NCBI GenBank assembly: GCA_035293245.1
Contig: DATDOO010000380.1
Location: 1 to 25,644, forward strand
Length of the DNA stretch: 25,644 nucleotides
DNA from: DATDOO01 sp035293245
Lineage (GTDB): Bacteria; Pseudomonadota; Gammaproteobacteria; Methylococcales; Methylococcaceae
Reading direction: 5' to 3'
The translations under genes were made by a program, and so were the position numbers. The stretch's first letter is position 1. Each line of letters starts with the position of its first letter. A model generated the notes under the pieces. That model was given only the letters and a program-made list of their open reading frames with translations. It did no database searches and had not been told where the DNA came from. Shown in pieces: positions 6,316 to 13,245 of this stretch.

Positions 6316-7281
6316 ATGACACGCTGGTTAAATTTTCAGACAGTAATGCCAGTCTGTCCGTCATTCCGGCAGGGAGTGCCGGAATCCAGATCACAGGGAC
6401 GTGGGCCTATGCACCATCCATGGCCATGGATGCCGGCAATCCATGCCGGCATGACGTTACTTTTAGGAGCAGTGGTCATCCTGGCCTGCCCGGCCGTCCA
6501 GGCCGCCGAACTCTATGCCCTCAATCCAGCCGACAACCGCTGGCCACCCCTCGATGAGCAAGCCGAAGCGCCCGCCGGCAACCCGCTGGCGGCCAATTAC
6601 TATCTGGTTTTCGACGGCAGCGGCTCCATGGCGGCGCAGGACTGCGGCGACGGCCAGCGCAAGATCGACGTGGCCAAGGACGCCATCCGCCAGTTCGCCG
6701 AACAGGTTCCGGCGGATGCCAACCTCGGCCTGTACGTATTCGACCGCAAGGGCGAGTCGGAGCGGGTAGCGCTGGGGGCGGACAACCGTGCCCGCTTCCA
6801 GGAGGCGGTGGCGGGCGTGTCCGCTGGCAACAACACGCCGCTCAAAGCGTCCGCCCAGTTCGCCTACCGGCAGTTGACCAAGCAGGCCGAGCGCCAGCGC
6901 GGTTACGGGGAATACCATCTGGTGGTGGTCACCGACGGTGTTTCTACCGACGGCGATCCCATGCCGGTGGTGAGAGATATCCTTAAACAATCGCCGGTGC
7001 TGGTGGAGACTATCGGCTTTTGCATTAATGAAAAGCACAGCCTGAACCAGCCGGGGCTGACTTCCTACCGCTCGGCCAACGACCCGGAAAGCCTGCGCCA
7101 GGGGCTGGCCGCCGTGCTGGCCGAAGCGCCGGATTTCACGGCCGACCAGTTCGCGCCGGCGCCGGATGCGGGGAGGCCCGCGCCGGTTCCGATGCAGGGT
7201 CCAACCCCGCCGAAGGCTGAAGAAAAAGAAGACGCTTTCTCCATCCTGCGGAAACTCAAGGAACGGTACCTCAAGCCATGA
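6316..7281 (+). CDS. von Willebrand factor A domain protein, secreted, N-terminus altered by a repeat
   Basis: AAGGAGG six bases before ATG 6316 gives 321 residues; an alternative ATG at 6451 gives 276. The vWA domain carries a full MIDAS: D100-x-S102-x-S104 (FDGSGSM), T174 (NNTPLKAS) and D207 (VVVTDGVSTDG). These ligate a divalent metal and mediate protein-protein contacts. The hydrophobic signal peptide (TLLLGAVVILACPAVQA) lies at about residues 46-64, behind about 30 residues encoded by a palindromic repeat (6359-6456). The leader is therefore abnormal if 6316 is used, while the 6451 ATG belongs to the repeat itself. The C-terminus is proline-rich, then charged (FSILRKLKERYLKP). That last segment is duplicated at 7440-7475. 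It likely partners the SBP-OmpA proteins in the periplasm. Confidence 0.85.
   Translation: MTRWLNFQTVMPVCPSFRQGVPESRSQGRGPMHHPWPWMPAIHAGMTLLLGAVVILACPAVQAAELYALNPADNRWPPLDEQAEAPAGNPLAANYYLVFDGSGSMAAQDCGDGQRKIDVAKDAIRQFAEQVPADANLGLYVFDRKGESERVALGADNRARFQEAVAGVSAGNNTPLKASAQFAYRQLTKQAERQRGYGEYHLVVVTDGVSTDGDPMPVVRDILKQSPVLVETIGFCINEKHSLNQPGLTSYRSANDPESLRQGLAAVLAEAPDFTADQFAPAPDAGRPAPVPMQGPTPPKAEEKEDAFSILRKLKERYLKP
6359..6456. repeat. 98-bp palindromic dispersed repeat inside the vWA gene leader
   Basis: Terminal inverted repeats CGTCATTCCGGC (6359-6370) and GCCGGCATGACG (6445-6456) match at 11 of 12 positions. Inside are two hairpins, ATTCCGGCA/TGCCGGAAT (6363-6385) and ATGCCGGCA/TGCCGGCAT (6430-6453). 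This is the general form of the REP/MITE-like 'GTCATTCC...GGAATCCAG' repeats found in many proteobacteria. It keeps the vWA frame open. Confidence 0.75.
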
Positions 7282-7475
7282 TTCTGACCCGCGTTCCAGC
7301 CAGCGTGGAAAGAGGTCTCCCCTCCCTGCGGGAGGGGATGGGGGAGGGCGAGTACACTGATGTTTTCCGTACGGACGCAAACCGACCATCCGGCGCCGGA
7401 ATGTTGGGTTACGCGAGGACGCTAACCCAACCTACAAGGCTGCGGAAACTCAAGGAACGGTATCTCAAGCCATGA
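7246..7475 (+). repeat. 36-bp direct duplication of the vWA gene 3' end flanking a repeat-derived insert
   Basis: The 36 bases at 7246-7281 (CTGCGGAAACTC...AAGCCATGA, encoding the last residues and stop of the vWA gene) recur at 7440-7475 with one mismatch (TAC versus TAT). The second copy carries the ATGA that starts the next gene. Between them lie about 158 bases made of a C/G-rich hairpin (about 7316-7353) and a GTTGGGTTACG...CTAACCCAACCTAC hairpin (7402-7436). The simplest reading is that the two genes originally overlapped by ATGA and were separated by an insertion with duplication of the junction. Confidence 0.85.
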
Positions 7476-9019
7476 GTTTCCACGTCCGCCTCGCCCTGGT
7501 GCTGCTGTTGCTCGGCAGCATCGTGATCGTCGGCGTCAAGACCTTCCTGCCGGCCTGGGAGGAACAGCAAGGCATCAACCTGTCCGATGCCCGCGACACC
7601 AAGGGGAAAATCGTCATCGGCGTGGACAACTGGGTGGGCTATTTCCCGCTCTGTTCGCCGGAAATGAAGCGGCGCATGCATGAGCAGGGTTACCTGCTCG
7701 ATTGCCGCGACGACAACGCCGATTACGCCCGGCGCATGGATGACCTGGCCGACGGGCGCATCGACCTGGCCGTGGCCACGGTGGACAGCTATGTGCTGAA
7801 CGGCGCGCGGAAGAACTATCCGGGGGCCATCGTCGCCGTGCTCGACGAGTCCAAGGGCGGCGACGCGCTGGTCGCCTGGGCCGACCGCCTGTCCCGCGTG
7901 GAAGACCTGCACAAGCTGGAGGGGCGCAAGATCGCCTACACGCCCGCGTCCCCTTCCGAGCACCTGTTGCGGGCGCTGGCGGTGCACTTCGACATCGCGC
8001 CTTTGCGCCAGCCGGGAAGCTGGCGGGTGGCGGCGGACGGCTCCACTGACGCCCTCAAGCGCCTGCTGGCCCACGAAGTGGATGCGGCGGTGCTGTGGGA
8101 GCCGTCCGTGTCCCGCGCCCTGCGCGAACCGGGCATCCACCGCGTGCTGGGCACGGAACAGACCCGCCAACTCATCGTCGACGTGCTCATCGCCCGGAGC
8201 GAGATCATCCAGTCCAAGCCGGAACTGCTGAACGCGCTGCTCGTGGAATACTTCAACACCCTCAAGGATTACCGCGACCATCCGGACGTTTTGCGCGAGC
8301 AGTTGCGCAAAAGCGCCGGCGCGGAAGAGGCGGACGTGGACGCCCTGCTCAACGGCGTGGCCTGGCAGACGCTCGCCGACAACGCGCGGCGCTGGTACGG
8401 CCTTCTGGCGCGCGGCGGCCTGCGCGAAGAGGCGCTGATCGACACCGTGCTCGCCAACCTGGACATCCTGCTCGATTCCGGCGCCCTGGCCGCCAACCCG
8501 CTACCCGGCGGCGACCCGTACCGGCTTACTCACAGCGCCTTCATCGGCGGGCTGTACCGCGACACCCAGGCGCGGGAAGAACCCAAATCGGAGGAAAAGG
8601 CCCAGGCCGGGGAATTTCCCGTCCTCACCCCCCGGCAATGGGACGCCCAGCAGGAAGTGGGCACTTTGAAAATCCGCCCCATCGTGTTTGCCAGCGGTTC
8701 CGACCAGCTCACCCTGGCGGACAAAACCCAACTGGACACCCTGGCGGAAAACCTGCGCCACTACCCGGATTTCCGCGTCGTGATCCGCGGCCATACCGGC
8801 CTGCGCGGCGACGCCGAAGCCAACCTTCTGTTGTCCCAGGACCGCGCCGACGCCATCGCCCGTTACCTGGCGCTGACGCACAGCATTCCCGACGCACGGA
8901 TGCGCGCCGTCGGCTATGGCGGCGAGCGGCCCTTGCCCCGATTGCCCGAAGAGAGCGACAGGGCTTACGCTTACCGCCTGCCGCGGGTGGAAATCGTTCT
9001 GGTGGCGGAGAGTTTGTGA
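7472..9019 (+). CDS. Substrate-binding protein fused to C-terminal OmpA peptidoglycan-binding domain (2)
   Basis: A protein of 515 residues. An N-terminal TM or signal segment (MSFHVRLALVLLLLGSIVIVGV) without a clear cleavage site suggests membrane anchoring. Residues ~45-330 are SBP-like (GKIVIGVDNWVGYFPL, then DLAVATVDSYVL, then KIAYTPASPSEHLLRALA, then DAAVLWEPSVSRAL), the NMT1/TauA-type fold. Residues ~400-512 are OmpA-like: IVFASGSDQLTLADKTQLD, RGHTGLRGD, LLSQDRADAIARYL with the conserved Arg, then AVGYGGERP. It therefore can reach both the inner membrane and peptidoglycan. The domain order matches the protein at 4593 but the sequences are quite different, so this is an old duplication or independent fusion. 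Its ATG lies in the duplicated vWA 3' end. Confidence 0.88.
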   Translation: MSFHVRLALVLLLLGSIVIVGVKTFLPAWEEQQGINLSDARDTKGKIVIGVDNWVGYFPLCSPEMKRRMHEQGYLLDCRDDNADYARRMDDLADGRIDLAVATVDSYVLNGARKNYPGAIVAVLDESKGGDALVAWADRLSRVEDLHKLEGRKIAYTPASPSEHLLRALAVHFDIAPLRQPGSWRVAADGSTDALKRLLAHEVDAAVLWEPSVSRALREPGIHRVLGTEQTRQLIVDVLIARSEIIQSKPELLNALLVEYFNTLKDYRDHPDVLREQLRKSAGAEEADVDALLNGVAWQTLADNARRWYGLLARGGLREEALIDTVLANLDILLDSGALAANPLPGGDPYRLTHSAFIGGLYRDTQAREEPKSEEKAQAGEFPVLTPRQWDAQQEVGTLKIRPIVFASGSDQLTLADKTQLDTLAENLRHYPDFRVVIRGHTGLRGDAEANLLLSQDRADAIARYLALTHSIPDARMRAVGYGGERPLPRLPEESDRAYAYRLPRVEIVLVAESL

Positions 9020-9127
9020 GCGTCGCTCGGCGTGAAAACGAGAGTCTCCAGAACTGGAGCGGGCTATTTCCCTTCCGCCTGGGACCGAGGTGGATGCTGT
9101 TGAATTACAAGAGTCGTCTGCTATTTG

Positions 9128-9233
9128 GTCCCTCCCCCTTCGGGGGAGGACGGGTGGGGGCGAGCTAAACAAGGTTGCACAGCCATTTTGATCGCCCCCC
9201 ATCCCAGCCTTCCCCCGTAGGGGGAAGGAGCCG
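9128..9233. repeat. C/G-rich palindromic repeat between operon genes
   Basis: Two hairpins in opposite orientation, CCTCCCCCTTCGGGGGAGG (9131-9149) and CCTTCCCCCGTAGGGGGAAGG (9208-9228), are flanked inward by GGGTGGGGGCGA and TCGCCCCCCATCCC, which pair with each other. The whole is a BIME/MITE-like palindrome. A half-copy (CCCCTCCCTGCGGGAGGGG then ATGGGGGAGGGCGA) occurs at about 7319-7351. Confidence 0.7.
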
Positions 9234-9273
9234 AATTCCAAAGGCTGACACTCGTTTCTAATCAGGTTCCTTC

Positions 9274-10071
9274 ATGACCGCCCAGCAACAATTCACCCAG
9301 GAATCCATCGACAAGGCCGTGCGCTGGCGCGTGCTGACCAGCCCGTTCATTCTTTATCCCGGCGTGGCCAGCGTGCTGACAGGACTGGCCGCGGTCCTGT
9401 TCGCCTCGCCCGTCACCGTCGGCCTGGCGGTCGCCAGCCCGGTTCTTTTGCTTGCCGGCTGGCAGTTCGAGAAGCGCCTGCGCAGCCACGCCTATTCCCT
9501 GGCCTATCTCGTCGAGGCCAACCAGAAACTGCAAGCGGAACGCGCGGCGCGCACCGCGCAACTGGTGGAAAAACTGCATGCTTTGCACTCCCGCCAGGGC
9601 ATCCACCAGATCAAGCTGTTCAACCACGCTTACCAGAATTTCCAGGAAATCCTCGGCGAGAAATTCTCGCCCCGGGAACTGACCTACGGCCGCTATCTGG
9701 GCATCGCCGAGCAGGTGTTTCTGGCCAGCCTGGACAATCTGGAGCGGGTTTGTCTGGCCCTGAAAAGCGTCAGCACCGTGGACGCCGCGGAACTCAAGGA
9801 ACGCATCGCGGAACTGGAAAAGGACAACGACGACGACGCCAAAGAGGAGGCGGCCACCCTGCGTCAGCGCCTGCAACTGCTGAAGGAGCAGACCGACCAT
9901 GCCGAAGCCCTGCTGCTGCAAAACGAAAAGGCCCTGACCGAATTGGACCACGTCACCGCCAAGGTGGCTACGGTGGTCACGGAAAAAGGCCGGGCGGAGC
10001 TGGATCTGGAACAGGCGATGGAGGAATTGCGCCGGCTGGCGGAAAGGGCGGAGGAGTATGAAGTATCGTAG
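9274..10071 (+). CDS. Two-TM protein with long cytoplasmic coiled coil, unknown function
   Basis: A protein of 265 residues. Two adjacent TM segments (about residues 24-46 and 48-66: VLTGLAAVLFASPVTVGLAV, then VASPVLLLAGWQF) are followed by 190 charged residues with strong heptad character (AELKERIAELEKDNDDDAKE, then LRQRLQLLKEQTDHAEALLL). No catalytic motif is seen and I do not recognise a named family. The short hairpin between the TMs should leave the coiled coil in the cytoplasm, where it could contact the TelA-like or ABC ATPase proteins. The ribosome site is weak (AGGTTCC). The stop TAG (10069-10071) lies inside the GTAGGG terminus of the next dispersed repeat, so the C-terminus may have been set by that insertion. 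Confidence 0.75.
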   Translation: MTAQQQFTQESIDKAVRWRVLTSPFILYPGVASVLTGLAAVLFASPVTVGLAVASPVLLLAGWQFEKRLRSHAYSLAYLVEANQKLQAERAARTAQLVEKLHALHSRQGIHQIKLFNHAYQNFQEILGEKFSPRELTYGRYLGIAEQVFLASLDNLERVCLALKSVSTVDAAELKERIAELEKDNDDDAKEEAATLRQRLQLLKEQTDHAEALLLQNEKALTELDHVTAKVATVVTEKGRAELDLEQAMEELRRLAERAEEYEVS

Positions 10072-10140
10072 GGTGGCTTAGGTGCGCAGAGCGATGTACT
10101 TTCCGGTTAAGGCTGTCTCGTTCGCGCACCGTAACCCACC
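10067..10140. repeat. GTAGGGTGG...GTAACCCACC inverted-repeat element, copy b
   Basis: Left arm GTAGGGTGGCTTAGGTGCGC and right arm GCGCACCGTAACCCACC pair over most of their length. It shares an internal TTCCGGTT block with the left half of the copy at 10620, so the two are related beyond their termini. Confidence 0.7.
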
Positions 10141-10232
10141 GAGCACCCGTGTCCGATCAGTGGATGGTTGTAGCCTGTTGTGTCCGCTTGTTGTAATAAA
10201 TTTGTTGGGCTTTTTGGCAATGGAGCAAGGAA

Positions 10233-10616
10233 ATGAAATCTAAGCTGGAAATATATGCGCTATCGGTTTGCTTTGCCTCGGTTGTGTGCTTGGTAGTATC
10301 CACAGGAATAGCCGGATACTCACTATTTGAAGTTTTTGTTCCGGAACTCACGATGAGGGCGTATGACTATGACAAATATCAGACAAATGACTCGTATTGG
10401 AAGAGCAAGATGTCATGCGCAGATAAAGAAAAACCGGATGTCAGGCCAAGTGAAGAAGAACTAACAAAACAAAGGATGGACGCGTTTTCTGTCGAGGTTA
10501 ATTCAGAGAAGAGAGAAGGCTTTCAATCCCTTATCCGATGTTTGATGTTCATACTTGTTTCAACTGTAACATTGTTTATTCACTGGAAGATTGCTCAAAA
10601 ATCACGGGCGGCCTAA
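10233..10616 (+). CDS. Low-GC two-TM protein, unknown, flanked by repeats
   Basis: A protein of 127 residues starting MKSKLEIYALSVCFASVVCL, with AAGGAA four bases upstream. The N-terminal TM is at residues 8-33, followed by a polar loop of about 60 residues with two Cys-containing stretches (KMSCADKEKP), and a second TM near residues 103-119 (CLMFILVSTVTLFIHW). Base composition is much more AT-rich than the cluster around it. It sits between two copies of the same repeat family (10067-10140 and from 10620). It is probably an acquired passenger rather than part of the transport/sensing cluster. No family recognised. Confidence 0.65.
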   Translation: MKSKLEIYALSVCFASVVCLVVSTGIAGYSLFEVFVPELTMRAYDYDKYQTNDSYWKSKMSCADKEKPDVRPSEEELTKQRMDAFSVEVNSEKREGFQSLIRCLMFILVSTVTLFIHWKIAQKSRAA

Positions 10617-10619
10617 TGA

Positions 10620-10797
10620 CGTAGGGTTGATTAGGTGCGTATGGGAATGTCTTTTCCGGTTGTCACGATCTTATCCGCGCACCGTAGTCCACAAGCGGCC
10701 GTACAGGATCAGCGCATGCCGAATGGTGGGTTACGACGCGCAACGATGCCATCGCGAGATATAAAGCTGATTGGTATGCGCGTCTAACCCACCCTAC
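10620..10797. repeat. Double inverted-repeat element, copy c
   Basis: Two hairpins: GTAGGGTTGATTAGGTGCG...GCGCACCGTAGTCCAC (10620-10692) and GGTGGGTTACGACGCGC...GCGCGTCTAACCCACCCTAC (10725-10797). The outer ends GTAGGGT / ACCCTAC are inverted. The right half, read on the other strand, matches the left half of the copy at 13246. It ends 29 bases before the cyclic-nucleotide-binding gene. Confidence 0.75.
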
Positions 10798-10826
10798 GCA
10801 AAATTGTCGGTAACCGAGTACCTCGC

Positions 10827-11294
10827 ATGGACATCGATACCCGTTGCGAACATTTGAGCGAGTCCCGCTGGGCCAACGAGTTCACCGGCCCGGAGCTTTT
10901 CGCGCTCGCCAAATACATGAGCTTCACCACGGTGGACCGCGGCCAGCCGATTCTGCGCGAGGGCGACCGGGAGGCGTATCTGTGCGTTCTCATCCGTGGG
11001 CGGGCGGCGGTGGTCAAGGAAGGTCACGACAAGCCGGAAACCCTGGCGTACATCGGTGCCGGTTCCGTGCTGGGCGAGATGTCCCTGTTCGACGGCGAGC
11101 CGCGTTCGGCCACCGTCATCGCCAGCGAGGACGCTGATCTGCTGGTGTTCACCGCGCATCACCTGGAAACCCTGACCCACGACAAGCCGCTGCTGGCCGC
11201 CAAGCTGTTGCTGAAATTGGGCAAGGTCATCAGCCAGCGCCTGCGCGTCGCCAGCGGCAAGCTGTGCGAAGTCAGCCACCTTATCAAGGGCTGA
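10827..11294 (+). CDS. Stand-alone cyclic-nucleotide-binding (CAP/CNMP) domain protein
   Basis: A protein of 155 residues. The beta-roll and phosphate-binding cassette are clear: REGDREAYLCVLIRGRAAVV, then GAGSVLGEMSLFDGEPRSATV (G83-E84 and R93-S94 correspond to the CRP cAMP-contact residues). A C-terminal helix follows (LLAAKLLLKLGKVISQRLRV). There is no helix-turn-helix and no kinase or channel domain, so it is not a CRP/FNR-type regulator. It probably reports cAMP or c-di-GMP level to partner proteins. It has no strong ribosome site, and a repeat ends only 29 bases upstream, so its original leader may have been displaced. It is placed by context with the TelA and SBP-OmpA genes. Confidence 0.85.
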   Translation: MDIDTRCEHLSESRWANEFTGPELFALAKYMSFTTVDRGQPILREGDREAYLCVLIRGRAAVVKEGHDKPETLAYIGAGSVLGEMSLFDGEPRSATVIASEDADLLVFTAHHLETLTHDKPLLAAKLLLKLGKVISQRLRVASGKLCEVSHLIKG

Positions 11295-11338
11295 TTCCGC
11301 TTGTTTTGCGAAACCTGGAAAACGCTTCGCCATCAAAA

Positions 11339-11370
11339 TTGACATTCCGGCGGCGTATAGTCAATGTATA
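11339..11370 (+). promoter_or_regulatory. Candidate mazEF promoter/operator
   Basis: A perfect TTGACA (-35, 11339-11344) is followed by the AT-rich TATAGTCAATGTATA (11356-11370), a near dyad of TATA half-sites in which a -10 can be placed at 18-20 bases spacing. MazE-type antitoxins bind such sites to autorepress. It lies 20 bases before the mazE-like ATG and gives the pair independent transcription within the larger cluster. Confidence 0.5.
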
Positions 11371-11389
11371 TCTTTTCATCGGGGTGACC

Positions 11390-11632
11390 ATGCTGACCAA
11401 AGTACAGAAGTGGGGAAACAGCCTCGGCGTGCGCATTCCCAAGTCTTTTGCCGCGGAAGCCCGGTTTTCCGAGGGCGTGGAGATCGACCTCTCCCTGGTC
11501 GACGGCAACGTCGTTCTCAAACCGGTTGTTCAGCCGAGTTATCGCCTTGACGAACTGCTGGCCGGAATCACCGCGGAGAACATCCATGAGGAAATCGATA
11601 CCGGCGAGCCGGTGGGCCGGGAATTCCGCTGA
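11390..11632 (+). CDS. mazE: MazE-type (AbrB-fold) antitoxin
   Basis: A protein of 80 residues beginning MLTKVQKWGNSLGVRIPKSF, the diagnostic SpoVT/AbrB swapped-hairpin DNA-binding motif of MazE/PemI/ChpS antitoxins. The C-terminal ~35 residues (LAGITAENIHEEIDTGEPVG) are acidic and likely unstructured, as expected for the part that wraps the toxin. GGGG six bases upstream supports the start at 11390. Its stop overlaps the toxin ATG (TGATG), so the two are translationally coupled. It neutralises the ribonuclease and autoregulates from the promoter at 11339. Confidence 0.88.
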   Translation: MLTKVQKWGNSLGVRIPKSFAAEARFSEGVEIDLSLVDGNVVLKPVVQPSYRLDELLAGITAENIHEEIDTGEPVGREFR

Positions 11633-11979
11633 TGGCGAGCCGGGATTACGTACCGGATCGGGGCGATATCGTCTGGCTTCAGTTCAACCCGCAGAGCGGC
11701 CATGAACAGACGGGTCGCCGGCCCGCGCTGGTGCTGTCTCCCCAAAACTACAATCGCAAGGTGGGGTTGGCGCTGCTTTGTCCCATCAGCTCGCAGGTCA
11801 AAGGCTATCCCTTCGAAGTTCTTCTTCCGGAAAACCTTCAGATTCAAGGTGCCGTGCTGTCCGACCAGGTCAAGAGCCTCGATTGGCGTTCCCGCGATGT
11901 CCGGCAGATTTGCGCGGCGCCGGCATCCATCATCGCCCAGGTCTGCGCCAAGTTGTCGGCGCTGGTTTTAAGTTCGTAA
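11632..11979 (+). CDS. mazF: MazF/PemK-type endoribonuclease toxin
   Basis: A protein of 115 residues with the family signature: DRGDIVWLQFNPQSGHEQTG, then RRPALVLSPQNYNRKVGLAL, then CPISSQVKGYPFEV and SDQVKSLDWRSRD. The conserved Arg and Thr/Ser catalytic positions of MazF fall in the R-PA-V-S and CPISSQ segments. It cuts mRNA at short sequence motifs, of unknown specificity here. It appears intact (normal length, no frame damage). The TelA-like gene starts 27 bases after its stop with its own AAGGAG site, so toxin transcription probably reads into telA. Its position inside the operon could stabilise the cluster or be accidental. Confidence 0.9.
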   Translation: MASRDYVPDRGDIVWLQFNPQSGHEQTGRRPALVLSPQNYNRKVGLALLCPISSQVKGYPFEVLLPENLQIQGAVLSDQVKSLDWRSRDVRQICAAPASIIAQVCAKLSALVLSS

Positions 11980-12005
11980 TCCATCAACCCGTCCAAGGAG
12001 ACCCC

Positions 12006-13217
12006 ATGAACGCCATCGTCGCCGTAGCAGAGAAGCCCCTGCAGGTGTTCGCCCCGGCGCAGTTGAAGCAGGAACTGACCCTGCCGGAAGACCTCACCCC
12101 GGCGGAGGACAAGGAACTGCGCGCCAAGGCCGAGGAGGCCGTCAAGCAGTTGCTGGAGATCGACCCCAGCGACCTGGAGGAAAAAAACAGCGGCGTGGCC
12201 GCGGTGGAAACCATGGCGGCGGATTTGCAGAAAATGTCCGGGCGCCGCTCCAACATGCTGCAGCAAACCATCGGCACCCTGGCCCGGACCGGCGAGGACG
12301 GCGGGCCGGTGGCCAATTCCCTGGTTGATCTGCAGAACAAGGTGGAGGAACTGGACCCCAATAAGTTCGACTTTTCCTCCAACTGGGTGCGCCGCGCGCT
12401 GGGTTCCCTGCCGTTCGTCGGCACGCCCATCAGCCAGTATTTCGCCCGCTACCAGTCCGCGGAAAGCGTCATTTCCAACATCGTCGCCAGCCTGGAAAAA
12501 GGCCGCGACCAGCTCAAGCGCGACATCATCACCCTGGAAGACGACCAGAAGCACCTGCACCAATTGGCCGAGGCGCTGCGCAAGGTCATCGCCTACGCCC
12601 AGATGGTGGACAAGGTGCTGAGCGAAAAGCTGGACAACGAACTGACTGCCGACGACCCGCGCACCGCCTTCATCAAGGAGGAAATCCAGTTCCCCCTGCG
12701 CCAGCGCATCATGGATTTGCAGCAGCAACTCGTCGTCACCCAGCAGGGCGTGCTGACCCTGGAGGTCATCAAGCGCAACAACAAGGAACTCATCCGCGGC
12801 GTCACCCGCGCCCTGGGCGTGACCATCAACGCCCTGCAGATCGCCGTGACCCTGGCCCTGGCCCTGGCCAACCAGCGCATCGTGCTGGAGAAGGTGGAGG
12901 CGGTGAACAAGACCACCGACCAGCTCATCGCCGAGAATGCCGCCAAGCTGCGCACCCAGGGGGTGGAAATCCACAAGCAGGCCGCTTCCGCCCAGCTTTC
13001 CATGGAAGTGCTCAAGCAGGCGTTTGCGGACATCACCGCCGCCATCGACGACATCGCCCGCTTCCGCCAGGAAGCCCTGCCCACCATGGCCAAGAGCATT
13101 CTGGAAATGGACTCCATGACCGCCCAGGCCGCCGAATCCATCCACAAGATGGACGAGGCCAAGAAGGTGGAAAAGCATTATGGATTGGAGATTCTGGAAA
13201 TCACGGACGACAAATGA
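12006..13217 (+). CDS. TelA-family (toxic anion resistance) protein
   Basis: A protein of 403 residues; ATG 12006 follows AAGGAG at 7 bases. It is almost entirely alpha-helical with long amphipathic helices. The region FDFSSNWVRRALGSLPFVGTP, then YQSAESVISNIVASLEKGRDQLKRDI, then LEVIKRNNKELIRGVTRALGVTINALQIAV matches the TelA/KlaA/YceH family layout. No signal peptide is seen and it is likely cytoplasmic. The family is named for tellurite resistance on plasmid RK2 but its biochemical role is unknown, and many members occur with vWA or membrane-stress genes. Presence next to ABC, vWA, SBP-OmpA and cyclic-nucleotide-binding genes argues for an envelope-linked function rather than tellurite detoxification. 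Confidence 0.85.
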   Translation: MNAIVAVAEKPLQVFAPAQLKQELTLPEDLTPAEDKELRAKAEEAVKQLLEIDPSDLEEKNSGVAAVETMAADLQKMSGRRSNMLQQTIGTLARTGEDGGPVANSLVDLQNKVEELDPNKFDFSSNWVRRALGSLPFVGTPISQYFARYQSAESVISNIVASLEKGRDQLKRDIITLEDDQKHLHQLAEALRKVIAYAQMVDKVLSEKLDNELTADDPRTAFIKEEIQFPLRQRIMDLQQQLVVTQQGVLTLEVIKRNNKELIRGVTRALGVTINALQIAVTLALALANQRIVLEKVEAVNKTTDQLIAENAAKLRTQGVEIHKQAASAQLSMEVLKQAFADITAAIDDIARFRQEALPTMAKSILEMDSMTAQAAESIHKMDEAKKVEKHYGLEILEITDDK

Positions 13218-13245
13218 AATCTTCCGCTCCGCCATCCAAAATCAC

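Noticed and set aside
7278..7475. Small ORF between the vWA gene and the second SBP-OmpA gene
   Set aside because: It consists of repeat sequence ending in the duplicated vWA tail, so it is a by-product of the insertion.
12006..13217. Tellurite-resistance locus
   Set aside because: Only the TelA-family name suggests it; no terBCDE, tehAB or klaBC genes are present, and the family's function is not established.
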